A stretch of DNA of 64,000 bases from Streptomyces sp. R33 (GCF_041200175.1 NZ_CP165727.1:5583501-5647500); one strand, 5' to 3'. Shown: positions 1 through 9,527, counted from the first letter of the stretch. Notes: a model not told the origin generated them from the sequence alone. Translations and numbers: made by a program.

Positions 1-320
1 GCGAAGCCGTCCACGGGACCGGGGGCTATTTCGGGCGGAACCTCGACTCCCTCCACGACTGCCTCCGGGGCGGCTTCGGAACCCCCGACGACGGTGACTT
101 CGCGATCGAGTGGCGCGACCACGAGGCGGCCCGGCGGGCGCTCGGCCACCCCGAGACCGTGCGCTACCTCGAAGGGGTGCTCACGCGCTGTCACCCGACG
201 AACCGCGAGCGCGTCGCAGACGAGCTGGCACGGGCGCGCGCGGGCCGCGGCCCCACGCTGTTTCGACTTCCTGACGGAGATCTTCGAGGGGCAGGTCCGG
301 GCGCCCTCCGCCTCCGCTGA
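1..320 (+). CDS. Barstar-family protein (barnase inhibitor fold), 5' end outside window
   Basis: The reading frame is open from base 3 to the TGA at 318-320 and gives about 105 residues. Near its start it has GYFGRNLDSLHDCLRGGFG, which matches the barstar signature (an aromatic-Gly-Arg-Asn segment, then Asp and a Cys-Leu helix) used by barstars to plug an RNase active site. It continues with an AIEW strand and a helix-rich tail, as in the longer actinobacterial members. The true start lies left of the window, so the first 20 or so residues and any partner RNase cannot be seen. Family assignment rests on this motif only. The inhibitor role is known for the family; the target here is unknown. 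Confidence 0.75.
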   Translation, partial: EAVHGTGGYFGRNLDSLHDCLRGGFGTPDDGDFAIEWRDHEAARRALGHPETVRYLEGVLTRCHPTNRERVADELARARAGRGPTLFRLPDGDLRGAGPGALRLR

Positions 321-368
321 CCTGCCCGAAGGCCCTCCGCAGGGCCGCCCCCGCCGGGGTGCCCGGAG

Positions 369-513
369 CCATACGGGTTTCCCCCAGGGGGGATGGACGT
401 ACGGCAAGGTGGGGCGTTACTGGCCATCGGACGACGAAAACCGCCCCCCACCTGCGACGGAACCGCGAGCCGGGGGCCGTCTCATGCCGCCTGGGCCGTC
501 TGTGGGCCGTCGA
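369..513. repeat. Interspersed degenerate repeat, copy 1 (elements A and B)
   Basis: The 281 bases between the barstar-like gene and the PRC-barrel gene hold no convincing gene. Two blocks recur further right. Element A (369-426, starting CCATACGGGTTTCCCCC) aligns with 2434-2490. Element B (437-513, including ACGGAACCGCGAG and a doubled GGGCCGTC) aligns with 1715-1791 with scattered mismatches. The copies are diverged, so they are old. Confidence 0.6.
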
Positions 514-601
514 GCGCCTCACCGGGCCGCTTCGGCACGCTGTTGACCGCCTTCCGGGTCCGCCTCTCGCCGCTCGGTCCGTCCAGTTACGTTCACCGCT
601 C

Positions 602-1417
602 TTAGGGAGCCACGTACATACGGAGCCGTGCTCGCCCTGTACCAGGTTGTTCCGTGCCGGCGCGCCCCTGTTCCTCGGAGTCTGCCGTCGCCTCACTCCG
701 TTCGGAGCTGTCAGATCGGGCAGGCGCTGTTCCGCCGCGGGCGATGCCTGAGGCGGTGGTGTCGTCGTAACCGGACTGGGGCGCGCTGGTGTCGACGTCT
801 TCTTTGCCACTGCGGGCGATGCCTGAGGCGGTGGTGTCGTCGTAACCGGACTGGGGCGCGCTGGTGTCGACGTCCTCTTTGCCGCCGCGGGCGATGCCTG
901 AGGCGGTGGTGTTGTCGTAACCGGACTGGGGCGCGCTGGTGTCGACGTCCTCTTTGCCACTGCGGGCGATGCCCGAGGCGGTCGTGTCGTCGTAGCGGAG
1001 CGAGGCCTCTGCAGTGGAGGCGTCCGTGACGGCCCGGGAGTCAGCAGCGCGGGTCCGTCCGCCCTGGCCGGGCTGGCTGGCCTGCTGCCCGCCGTCCTCC
1101 CATTTGATGCCGTAGTGCTCGTAGAGGCGGTGTTCCTCGTCGGCTGAGAGGGCGCCCCCGGCGTCGACGTCGGCGTTGGGGGCCTCTTTGACCGTGTCCT
1201 TGGCGTAGGGAACCTCGAGGTGCTCCTCGACCATGGTGGCCTCGCGGAGGGGAACGAAAGATTCCCTGGCGCCGAACAGACCCGTCTTGACGCTGACCCA
1301 TTCGGGCTGGCCGGTGACAGCATCGAGGAAGACATGTTTGGCATCGCCGATCTTGTTTCCATCGGCGTCATGGACCGAGTGGTCCAACACGGTGGCAATC
1401 TGTACCTGAGTGATCAT
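602..1417 (-). CDS. PRC-barrel domain protein with C-terminal 25-residue tandem repeats
   Basis: This encodes 271 residues. Residues 1 to about 75 (MITQVQIATVLDHSV, then DADGNKIGDAKHVFLD and EWVSVKTGLFG) form a PRC-barrel, the small beta-barrel also found at the end of RimM and in photosynthetic reaction centres and common in streptomycete stress-type proteins. An acidic linker follows, with YEHYGIKWED. Residues about 140-230 then hold three and a half copies of a 25-residue unit containing YDDTTASGIAR and KEDVDTSAPQ, and the tail is low in complexity. The ATG at 1417 is chosen because GGAGG lies about 7 bases upstream; the frame continues further upstream without a good ribosome site. There is no signal peptide or membrane segment, so it is probably cytoplasmic. 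The biochemical function is not known. Confidence 0.8.
   Translation of the reverse strand: MITQVQIATVLDHSVHDADGNKIGDAKHVFLDAVTGQPEWVSVKTGLFGARESFVPLREATMVEEHLEVPYAKDTVKEAPNADVDAGGALSADEEHRLYEHYGIKWEDGGQQASQPGQGGRTRAADSRAVTDASTAEASLRYDDTTASGIARSGKEDVDTSAPQSGYDNTTASGIARGGKEDVDTSAPQSGYDDTTASGIARSGKEDVDTSAPQSGYDDTTASGIARGGTAPARSDSSERSEATADSEEQGRAGTEQPGTGRARLRMYVAP
731..996. repeat. 75-bp in-frame tandem repeats
   Basis: The 5' GCGATGCC element recurs at 741, 816, 891 and 966, exactly 75 bases apart, giving three full copies and a partial fourth. Copies are almost identical (differences at the CTTC/CTCC, ACTGC/CCGC and GTCG/TTGT positions), which points to recent expansion or gene conversion. 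The period keeps the PRC-barrel reading frame, so copy number can change without frameshift. Confidence 0.9.
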
Positions 1418-1596
1418 CTCGGTGCCTCCTGCCCACGCGGTCAGCGTCTCGCCTAAGCGGGAGGAATCGCGCGGAAGCACGCTTGAAGGACCTTCCTTCC
1501 CATATTGGTCGGGTTTCCGGAGTCCCGCTACCGCCCGCGCTTTCCGCCCCACGCAGGCATCCCCGGCCGACGGGGAGCGACGGGAACAGGATCCGT

Positions 1597-1660
1597 TCCG
1601 GGCCGTCCGTGGGCCCTCGAAGGGCCTCCAGCAGCTACCGACGAACGCCCAACGGTGACC
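1597..1660. repeat. Interspersed degenerate repeat, copy 2 (GGGCCGTC doublet type)
   Basis: GGGCCGTCCGTGGGCCCTC at 1600-1618 is followed by a block with AGCAGCTACCGACGAACG. The same order, doublet then an ACAGCCGCCGACGG-like block, is found at 2326-2400. The copies are diverged. Confidence 0.5.
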
Positions 1661-1674
1661 AAAGGGTGAGACCC

Positions 1675-1791
1675 GCCCCAGGGTCCCAGGTCGGGGGCGC
1701 TGACCGTACGCGTAAAACCGCCTCCCACCCGCGGCGGAACCGCGAGCAGGGGGCGTCTCATGCCGCTTGGGTCGTCTCTGGGCCGTCAGAC
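1675..1791. repeat. Interspersed degenerate repeat, copy 3 (elements A and B)
   Basis: A CCCAGGTC...GTACGCGT block (1685-1714) resembles part of element A near 2415-2442. It is followed directly by element B (1715-1791), which matches 437-513 over roughly 77 bases, including GGAACCGCGAG and TCTCATGCCGC. The doublet ends at 1788. Confidence 0.6.
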
Positions 1792-1829
1792 GCGGTACCG
1801 GGTCCCTTGAGGACCGTGAGGACCTTGCG

Positions 1830-2286
1830 AGCCGTGCACCGGCACTCGCGGACCGTGCCCGCGCGACCGACGACCCGATGGAGATCCATCGACTCTCGCA
1901 GGAGGGCGGCGCGGCCCTGCTAGCCGAAGTGGAGGCAGCGCTGAGCGCGCGTGCGTGAGTACCTCGCGATCAAGGCATCGGAGGAACGGTCGATGCAGTG
2001 GTCGGGCGTCCGGTCCTTCGGCCCGACCTCATGAAGCCCGTTCCGTACCCGTTGCTCGCCGTCGCCGGGACTTTGGGCATCGAGCCTGCCGCCCTGGTGC
2101 TCATCGGCGACTCGACCACGGACGTCGAGGCGGCCCGGGCCGCAGGCGTCCGAAGCATCGGCTTCGCGAGACAAGCCTCGGAAGCTGGCCACCCCTGCCG
2201 ATGCCGGCGCGGACGTCGTCGTGGTCGGCATGGATTCCGTTGCGGACGCGCTCGCTTCGGCGGGCGTCGTGCAGCGGCGGGCATAG
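1830..2286 (+). pseudogene. Decayed HAD-superfamily hydrolase fragment
   Basis: Three frames must be joined to recover the protein. One ends at 1958 with TDDPMEIHRLSQEGG and a VEAALSARA helix, typical of the cap region. A second carries IGGTVDAVVGRP and KPVPYPLLAVAG, then LVLIGDSTTDVEAARAAG, which is HAD motifs III and IV (Lys, then Gly-Asp-Ser-x-x-Asp). After about 2170 a third frame gives KLATPADAGADVVVVGMDSV and ends at the TAG at 2284-2286. The nucleophile motif DxDGT and motif II are missing. Two frameshifts and an internal deletion make an active enzyme very unlikely. The family call is firm for the C-terminal half; the exact left boundary is uncertain. Confidence 0.75.
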
Positions 2287-2318
2287 CCCCCACCTGCACA
2301 AAGGCGGACCGTGCGGTC

Positions 2319-2490
2319 CGAGGCTGGGCCGTCCCTGGGCCGTCAGAGGTGGTCCAAGGACAGCCGCCGACGGCCAACGACGACCAGGATCGTGCGGGGC
2401 CCTGACTCTGGACCCCAGGTCAGGGCCCCCGGACCATACGCGTTTCCCCCGAGGTATGGACGCCTGGCAAGATGGGGTGTATCTGCCCAC
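2319..2490. repeat. Interspersed degenerate repeat, copy 4
   Basis: GGGCCGTCCCTGGGCCGTC (2326-2344) and its downstream block resemble 1597-1660. The following CCATACGCGTTTCCCCC to TGCCCA stretch (2434-2490) aligns with element A at 369-426. This copy abuts ettA, so part of it may act as, or have been recruited into, the ettA promoter. Confidence 0.55.
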
Positions 2491-2515
2491 CCATCGATCT
2501 GCCGGACGGTTTCTC

Positions 2516-4180
<1,665 letters not shown>

Positions 4181-4193
4181 GGCTGACGAAGCA

Positions 4194-4682
4194 ATGGCCA
4201 GACATCTCTACCGGTGCCCTTTGCGCTGGTCGGACATGGATGCCTTCGGGCACGTCAACAACGTCGTCTTCATCCGCTATCTGGAGGAGGCGCGGATCGA
4301 CTTCATGTTCCGGCTGGCGCCCGGGGAGGGCAGTGACTCCTTCACGGGCGGCTCCGTCGTGGCCCGCCACGAGATCGACTACAAGCTGCCCCTCGTGCAC
4401 CGTCACGAGCCGGTCCTCATCGAGTCCTGGGTGACCCGGATCGGCGCCGCGTCCCTGACCATCGGCTACGAGGTCAAGGACGAGGCGACCGAGGACGCAC
4501 CCGAGACGGTGTACGTGCGCGCCGAGACGGTGGTCGTGCCGTACAACCTCGCCGAGGGGCGGCCGCGCCGCATCACGGCCGAAGAGAGGCACTTCCTCGA
4601 GAAGTACCTGGACGAGCCGGCCACGCCGGCCGGAAAGTCCAAGGTCAAGGCCAAGGCTGCCGAAGGGCGCCTGGCGGCATGA
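4194..4682 (+). CDS. Acyl-CoA thioesterase, hotdog fold (4HBT/FadM type)
   Basis: This encodes 162 residues. RWSDMDAFGHVNNVVFIRYLEEARID near residues 8-33 is the 4-hydroxybenzoyl-CoA thioesterase signature with the catalytic Asp in DMDAFGHVNN. The remainder is one hotdog domain (a VARHEIDYK strand and VYVRAETVVV) and a Lys/Ala-rich tail. The family hydrolyses acyl-CoA to free acid and CoA in the cytoplasm; the natural substrate cannot be told from sequence. The ATG at 4194 lies 13 bases after ettA. The stop overlaps the next start as ATGA, so translation of the next gene is probably coupled. Confidence 0.88.
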   Translation: MARHLYRCPLRWSDMDAFGHVNNVVFIRYLEEARIDFMFRLAPGEGSDSFTGGSVVARHEIDYKLPLVHRHEPVLIESWVTRIGAASLTIGYEVKDEATEDAPETVYVRAETVVVPYNLAEGRPRRITAEERHFLEKYLDEPATPAGKSKVKAKAAEGRLAA

Positions 4683-5398
4683 CCGAGCAGCTGCGCTTCG
4701 CCGATTCCGGGGAGGCGGCGGACCTCGCCGCCTTCCTGGGCCGGCTGGTGCACTACGACCGCGCCGCCGCGGTCCGCCTGCAGGCGCAGGCGGGCGGCGG
4801 CGCGCTCGCCGTCTTCGGACGGCCGGCTTCCTTCGAGGTGCTGGCCATCCGCACGGTGCGGCTCGCCGTGCCCGTCTCCGGGCCGCTGGACGTGACGGTG
4901 TCCGCCGGCGAGCTGCTGGAATCCGTCGACGAGGCCACCGCGAGCGCCGCCGCTCCCGGGCCGGTCACCGGCCCGCCGTGGACCGGGGTGCTCCCGCCCC
5001 GCGGCGGCTGGCGGCAGCTGTCCGGGCTGCCCGGTCCCGAGGAGATCCGGGCCGCCGTGGCGGCCTCGGTCGCCGAGTTCCGGGCCCGTGACGAGGCCCT
5101 GCCCCCGCAGCACCGGACCCGGTCCGAGCGGGACCGCATCGGCCGTGAGATCTGGTCCCGGACGCTGGGTGACACCGAGCTCCCGCTGCGCGCCGTGCAT
5201 GCCGCGCAGTCCCTGGGCTTCCTGCGGCCGATCCGGTCGGCCGTGGCCAGCGGTGCTCCCGCACCCGGCGCCCCCGAGCCGGTGGCCCTGCTCGCCTCGG
5301 GCGGCTGGCTCCGGCTGCGCACCCCGTACGGCTCGATCGCGATGCGCCGCCCCGGCGGCAACGGCGGCCTGGGCGCCCTCCAGGTCAGGCCGGTCTAG
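4679..5398 (+). CDS. Conserved actinobacterial protein of unknown function
   Basis: The product has 239 residues, with no signal peptide, membrane segment or recognisable catalytic motif. It looks like a mixed alpha/beta protein: an N-terminal helix with VHYDRAAAVRLQ, a strand pair with ALAVFGRPASFEVLAIRTVR, a Pro/Gly-rich middle with a GWRQLSGLPGPEEI segment, and a C-terminal LLASGGWLRLRTPYGSIAMR strand run. It overlaps the thioesterase by four bases (ATGA) and is probably in the ettA-thioesterase transcription unit. Start and codon use are convincing; I do not recognise a function. Confidence 0.8.
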   Translation: MTEQLRFADSGEAADLAAFLGRLVHYDRAAAVRLQAQAGGGALAVFGRPASFEVLAIRTVRLAVPVSGPLDVTVSAGELLESVDEATASAAAPGPVTGPPWTGVLPPRGGWRQLSGLPGPEEIRAAVAASVAEFRARDEALPPQHRTRSERDRIGREIWSRTLGDTELPLRAVHAAQSLGFLRPIRSAVASGAPAPGAPEPVALLASGGWLRLRTPYGSIAMRRPGGNGGLGALQVRPV

Positions 5399-5429
5399 CC
5401 TCCGGTCGCGCCCTCCGCTCGGGGTTCCG

Positions 5430-5447
5430 CGTACGGGCGCCCGTACG
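5430..5447. terminator. Palindrome between convergent genes
   Basis: CGTACGGGCGCCCGTACG is a perfect 18-base palindrome in the 63-base gap between the plus-strand unknown gene and minus-strand glbO. It has no loop spacer and no T-run, so a bidirectional terminator role is only inferred from position. Confidence 0.4.
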
Positions 5448-5461
5448 GGCCCTCCTGCGGA

Positions 5462-5866
5462 TCAGCCCGCGGTGTTGATCATCGATGCGGCGGCGTACGT
5501 CAGGTACCGCCACAGCTGCGCCTCGTGCTCCGGCGCCAGGCCCAGCTCGTCCACCGCCACGCGCATGTGCCCCAGCCAGGCGTCGTGTGCCGCGGCGTCC
5601 ACCTGGAACGGTGCGTGCCGCATCCGCAGGCGCGGGTGGCCGCGGTTCTCGCTGTACGTGTTCGGGCCGCCCCAGTACTGCATCAGGAACAGGGCGAACC
5701 GCTCCTCGGCGGGGCCGAGGTCCCCCTCCGGGTACATCGGGCGCAGCAGCGGGTCCTCCGCGACCCCCTGGTAGAAGCGCCGCACCAGGCGGCGGAACGT
5801 CTCCTCGCCGCCCACCTGCTCGTAAAACGTCTGCTCCTGAAGCGTGCCCCGCGGAATCTCATTCAC
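5462..5866 (-). CDS. glbO: Group II truncated haemoglobin (trHbO)
   Basis: This 134-residue 2-on-2 globin carries haem and is thought to act in oxygen or NO/redox chemistry in the cytoplasm. The protein follows mycobacterial trHbO closely: Tyr32 (B10, in RRFYQG), Tyr45 (CD1, in MYPEG), the GGPNTYSENRGHPRLRMRH loop with proximal His84 (F8), and Trp97 (G8, in DAWLGHM). All diagnostic group II residues are therefore present. It is convergent with the gene to its left and divergent from the methyltransferase to its right, and stands alone. Confidence 0.95.
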   Translation of the reverse strand: MNEIPRGTLQEQTFYEQVGGEETFRRLVRRFYQGVAEDPLLRPMYPEGDLGPAEERFALFLMQYWGGPNTYSENRGHPRLRMRHAPFQVDAAAHDAWLGHMRVAVDELGLAPEHEAQLWRYLTYAAASMINTAG

Positions 5867-5918
5867 CCGACCATCGTCTCAGACGCCCGGACGGAGGACC
5901 GAGGACTTAGGACCACAG

Positions 5919-5986
5919 GCACCCGCGACCACCGGCCCAGGCACCCGCGACCACCGGCACCGGCACCGGCACCCGCGACCACCGGC
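5919..5986. repeat. Short intergenic direct repeats
   Basis: The 18-mer GCACCCGCGACCACCGGC occurs at 5919-5936, 5941-5958 and 5969-5986, with CACCGG filler between copies. It fills much of the 187-base gap between glbO and the methyltransferase. It is probably slippage-type repeat DNA; no function is evident. Confidence 0.75.
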
Positions 5987-6053
5987 AGCCGCGACGGCCC
6001 GGCTCCCACGGCCACCGCTCGCCTCCCGGGCCCGGCCGCAGGACAGTGGAGCC

Positions 6054-7070
6054 ATGGGTGCACACTCCGCACACTCCGCGCGCTCCGCGCATCCCGCGCC
6101 GGCCGCGCCGGCCGAGACCCGGGACCTGCGGGACGCCGCCCACGCCGCGCAGGTGCGGGAGCTGACCGCCGCCGGAGTGCTGCAGGATCCCGCCTGGCGC
6201 TCGGCCTTCGCGGCGGTGCCCCGGCACGTCTTCGTCCCGTGGTTCTTCACCGGCCGCGGCGCCGGCCACGAGCGGCTGTGGGGCGAGGACCCGGACCCGG
6301 CCCACCGCGCCCGCTGGCTGCGCGGGGTCTACACGGACGGCCCGCTCGCCACCCGGCTGCGCGACGGCGAACTGGTCTCCTCCAGCAGCCAGCCGTCCCT
6401 GATGGCGAAGATGCTGCAATCGCTGGACGTCCGCGACGGGGACGACGTGCTGGAGATCGGCGCCGGCACCGGCTACAACGCCGCGCTGCTCTGCCACCGG
6501 CTCGGTGACGAGCACGTCACCACGGTGGACCTGGACGAGGAGATCACCGAGTCCGCGCGGGCGCACCTGGCCCTGCTCGGCTACCGGCCGACCGTGGTCA
6601 CCGGGGACGGGGCGCGCGGCTGCCCCTCCCGGGCCCCGTTCGACCGGATCCTGGTGACCTGCACGCTGCCCCTGATCCCGGAAGCCTGGCTCGGCCAGTG
6701 CCGGCCCGGGGCGCGGATCCTGGCCCCGCTGTCGACCGGGCTGATCGCGCTCACGGTCCGGGACGCCGGCTTCGCGGAGGGCCACTTCCTGCACACCCCG
6801 GCGTACTTCGTCCCGCTGCGCGGGGCCACGGCCTCGCCGACCGCGCCCGGGCTGCCGTACGGGCTCCCGTACGAGCTGGTGGAGAACGACCGGTTCCAGT
6901 TCATGCTCGTACTGACGGCGGGCGCGCTGCACCCGCGCGAGGCCCTGGACCTGTGGCGCGGCGAGGGCAGGCCGGGCCGTGAGCGGTTCGGGGTGACGGT
7001 CAGCGCGGAGGGTCAGTGGTCCTGGCTCGACGACCCCCAGGGCCCGTACGTATGGCCCCTGGGGGAGTAG
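6054..7070 (+). CDS. Protein-L-isoaspartate O-methyltransferase-like SAM methyltransferase
   Basis: The product has 338 residues. Residues about 35-70 (VLQDPAWRSAFAAVPRHVFVP) and LVSSSSQPSLMAKMLQSL match the PCMT entry region. SAM motif I is VLEIGAGTGYNAALL near 145, with VTTVDLDEEI as motif II and FDRILVTCTLPLIP as the post-I acidic/aromatic region. Classical PCMT is about 210 residues; the extra C-terminal part (YELVENDRFQFMLVLTAGAL) is common in actinobacterial relatives, some of which act in RiPP pathways. No precursor peptide is adjacent, so a repair-type or unknown substrate is more likely. The ATG at 6054 is chosen over an in-frame extension through the upstream repeats; the ribosome site is weak (GTGGAG). 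Confidence 0.8.
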   Translation: MGAHSAHSARSAHPAPAAPAETRDLRDAAHAAQVRELTAAGVLQDPAWRSAFAAVPRHVFVPWFFTGRGAGHERLWGEDPDPAHRARWLRGVYTDGPLATRLRDGELVSSSSQPSLMAKMLQSLDVRDGDDVLEIGAGTGYNAALLCHRLGDEHVTTVDLDEEITESARAHLALLGYRPTVVTGDGARGCPSRAPFDRILVTCTLPLIPEAWLGQCRPGARILAPLSTGLIALTVRDAGFAEGHFLHTPAYFVPLRGATASPTAPGLPYGLPYELVENDRFQFMLVLTAGALHPREALDLWRGEGRPGRERFGVTVSAEGQWSWLDDPQGPYVWPLGE

Positions 7071-7085
7071 CCCGTCAGCCGGGGA

Positions 7086-8105
7086 TCACCCCCGGCGGAT
7101 GGTGATGGTGGTCCAGGCGCCCACGTGGACCCGGTCGCCGTCGGTGAGGGGCACCGGGACGTAGGGCTGGATCGGCTCCTCGCCGCCGTTGATGGTCGTG
7201 CCGTTGGTGGAGTTCTGGTCCACCACCGCCCAGCTGAGGTCGGGCTGCTGGACGAGCACCGCGTGCTGGTGGGAGACGCCCGGGTCCTCCGGGGGCACCG
7301 ACAGGTCGATGTCCGGGGACTCGCCCGTCGAGGCGCGGCGGCGGCCGATGGTGATCTGGCCGCCGGAGAGCGGAAGATGCTGCTCCGGTGAGTACGCGGG
7401 CAGGTTGAGCCCGGCGGCCTCGGGGCCGCTGCGCTGCATCATCGCCATGAAGTACGAGCGGTCCGGGCCGATCGTCGCGCTCCAGGCCCCGGTGCTCTGC
7501 GGCGGGAACGCCTGCGGGGGCTGGGGCTGGTGCTGCTGCTGAGGCTGGTGGGCCTGCTGGTACTCGTGCTGCTGGGGGTACTCCGGCTGCCGGTACTCCT
7601 GCTGCGGGGGCTGCTGCCGGTACTGCTGCTGGGGCTGGGCCTGGTGCTGCTCGTGTGCCGGGGGCGGCAGCAGCCAGTCGTCCTCGCGCTGCAGCGGCTC
7701 CGCCGGCCGGTTGACCCGGGACGGCCGGGAGCCCTGGTACTCGAAGTGGTCCTGGGAGAACTGCGCCGGGGCAGGGGCCGGCGGCGCGGGCGGCGGAGGC
7801 GGCGGGGTCGCCCCGGCGCCGGTCGCGCCGCCGGCACCCGCGTCCGTGCCCAGCGGCGCGTACGAGGTCGCCGAGCGGGTCAGGAAGTTGTACCGGCACT
7901 CCTCGCAGAACGGGGCCATGGCCTCGCGCGGGGTCCGGCACTGCGGGCAGAGCTCCGCCTGGGCGGTCGGCTCACCGGCGGTGGGAGGGTAGCCGTAGCC
8001 GTAGGAGGGCGCCGCGGGCGCACCCGTGGCGGCAGCCATGCGGTGGCCGCAGACCTCGCACCAGTCGTCGGAGGCGGACTGGTGCCCGTTCGGGCAGGTC
8101 GGCAT
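7086..8105 (-). CDS. FHA domain protein with N-terminal zinc ribbons
   Basis: The product has 339 residues. Two CxxC pairs occur at each of two N-terminal sites: CPNGHQ with CEVCG (residues 3-21) and CPQCRTP with CEECRYN (about 55-75). These are double zinc-ribbon motifs. The middle (about 95-200) is Pro/Gln-rich and disordered. The C-terminal 100 residues form an FHA domain (ITIGRRRAST, VSHQHAVL, NSTNGTTING), which binds phosphothreonine peptides. It is the last gene of the pknG operon, 53 bases after the VWA gene, and is a natural reader for PknG output. The ATG at 8105 has GGGGAAG upstream; a start nine codons earlier is possible. The substrate link to PknG is inference. Confidence 0.88.
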   Translation of the reverse strand: MPTCPNGHQSASDDWCEVCGHRMAAATGAPAAPSYGYGYPPTAGEPTAQAELCPQCRTPREAMAPFCEECRYNFLTRSATSYAPLGTDAGAGGATGAGATPPPPPPAPPAPAPAQFSQDHFEYQGSRPSRVNRPAEPLQREDDWLLPPPAHEQHQAQPQQQYRQQPPQQEYRQPEYPQQHEYQQAHQPQQQHQPQPPQAFPPQSTGAWSATIGPDRSYFMAMMQRSGPEAAGLNLPAYSPEQHLPLSGGQITIGRRRASTGESPDIDLSVPPEDPGVSHQHAVLVQQPDLSWAVVDQNSTNGTTINGGEEPIQPYVPVPLTDGDRVHVGAWTTITIRRG

Positions 8106-8158
8106 GGCGGCTCTTCCCCCTTCAGCCTGCGTCATCGCGTCAGGTCTTCTCAGGTCTC

Positions 8159-9484
8159 TCAGGTCTTCTTCACTCGGACGGTCTGGATCGAACGCGTTTC
8201 GAGGGTCATCTCGTCGGCATCCGCGACCTTCGCCTTCAGCCGCACAGTACCCGCCGCGGCATCGACGACATCCACCACCTTCGCGAGCAGTTTGGCCGTG
8301 TCTGCGTTTCCGGAGGCACTGGCCAGCTGCACGGCACGGCCGAGCTTGGCCGTGGCGCCGTCGACATCGCCCAGTTTGCGCGCTTTCAGGCCCTGTTGGA
8401 TAGCCTGCGCGAGCTCCGCCTGCCCCGTGTAGTGGGCGACCTGCGGGTTGATGGCGGTGGAGGCGGCCAGATCGTCCGTCCACACCGCCCGGACCAGCCC
8501 CTGGGCGAGCGTGGCCGGCGGTTCGCCCGGCGCGCCGGGGAGGAGGAGCGTGGCCCGGGCGGCCAGCATCTCCTGCCCGACGGACGCGGCCGGAACCCGG
8601 ACGCACACGTGGTACTCGCGGGACTCGTCGCCCCACGACCCGGTCGGGTAGTCGCCGGCGCGCGGTCCCGCGTCGGTGCGGCGGTCGCTGAGGTCCTGGA
8701 CGGTGGGCGCGACCTGCTTGACGTACTGGATCTCCACGCCGACCGGGGTCCACAGGCGCAGTGCGACGTCCGCGACCTCCTTGCCCATGACGTTCTCCAT
8801 CATGCGCGTGAAGTCCTCGGTGAGGTGCGCCGGATCGGCCACGATGTCGGCCGAGCCGAGCAGGGCGCTCGCGATGCCGGTGACCTCCTTGACCTCCCAG
8901 TCGGTCCCCACCCCGCGGGCGTCGCAGGTGAAGCGGCCCGCGCAGGCGTCGAGAGTGGCGCGGAGCACGGCCGGGTCCTCGTGCTCGTTGCGGCCGTCGG
9001 TGAGCAGGATGCCGTGCCGTATGGCGGCCGAGGACTGGCGCAGCAGGCCGTCGGCCAGGCGCAGCCAGGTGCCGATGGCGGTGCCGCCGCCGGAACTCAG
9101 CGACCGCAGGGCCTCCTTGGCCTGGGCACGGGTGGCCGGGTCGGCGACGGCGAGGTGGCCCTGGCCGGGGTAGACCTCCTTGGCCACGTGCGTCCCGGCG
9201 ATGACGGCGAACGCGGTGCCGTCGCGCAGGGTGTCGATGGCTGCGGCGGTGGCCTCGCGGGCGCCGCGCATCTTGTCCGGCGGGTACTCCATGGACCCCG
9301 AGCAGTCCACCATGATCACCACGGCGGCCGAGCCGTGGGCGGCCGCCGCCCGGGTGGCGGTGGCGCCGCCGGTGGACGTGACCGTGACGATGGCGTGGAC
9401 GTCCCGCCCGCCCTCGGGGAGGAACTCGTTCTGGTACACCTCCACGCTGAAGCGCGGGGCGCTCGGCTTGGCGAAGTTCGCCAT
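8159..9484 (-). CDS. VWA domain protein with intact MIDAS motif
   Basis: The product has 441 residues and no signal peptide. A von Willebrand A domain occupies about 50-230: DCSGSM is the DxSxS metal site, GGGTAIGTWL supplies the Thr and LLTDGRNEHED the Asp. The C-terminal third has beta-rich segments, then helical VAHYTGQAELAQAIQQGL and KARKLGDVDGATAKLGRAV, reminiscent of the TPR-like tail of tellurite/stress-type VWA proteins. It lies between PP2C and FHA genes in one operon. VWA domains usually scaffold complexes through a metal-bound acidic ligand; the partner is unknown. Confidence 0.88.
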   Translation of the reverse strand: MANFAKPSAPRFSVEVYQNEFLPEGGRDVHAIVTVTSTGGATATRAAAAHGSAAVVIMVDCSGSMEYPPDKMRGAREATAAAIDTLRDGTAFAVIAGTHVAKEVYPGQGHLAVADPATRAQAKEALRSLSSGGGTAIGTWLRLADGLLRQSSAAIRHGILLTDGRNEHEDPAVLRATLDACAGRFTCDARGVGTDWEVKEVTGIASALLGSADIVADPAHLTEDFTRMMENVMGKEVADVALRLWTPVGVEIQYVKQVAPTVQDLSDRRTDAGPRAGDYPTGSWGDESREYHVCVRVPAASVGQEMLAARATLLLPGAPGEPPATLAQGLVRAVWTDDLAASTAINPQVAHYTGQAELAQAIQQGLKARKLGDVDGATAKLGRAVQLASASGNADTAKLLAKVVDVVDAAAGTVRLKAKVADADEMTLETRSIQTVRVKKT

Positions 9485-9527
9485 CGGTTGGACTCCTAGG
9501 AGAGGGACGGGGGACGGGGCGCGTGGA

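Larger units (their letters stand above)
1418..2515. other. 1.1-kb region without an intact gene
   Basis: Between the PRC-barrel gene and ettA there is no complete coding frame with a plausible start. It contains the remains of a HAD hydrolase (about 1830-2286), further copies of the left-end repeats and, at its right edge, the presumed promoter of ettA. The open frames present have interrupted homology and weak codon bias compared with the neighbouring genes. Confidence 0.7.

Noticed and set aside
731..996. 75-bp repeats as a CRISPR array
   Set aside because: The repeats are directly adjacent without unique spacers, keep an open frame and lie inside a coding gene.
5919..5986. GC-rich repeats as an iteron origin or regulator site
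   Set aside because: Only three copies with irregular spacing and no replication or regulator gene adjacent; simple slippage is sufficient.
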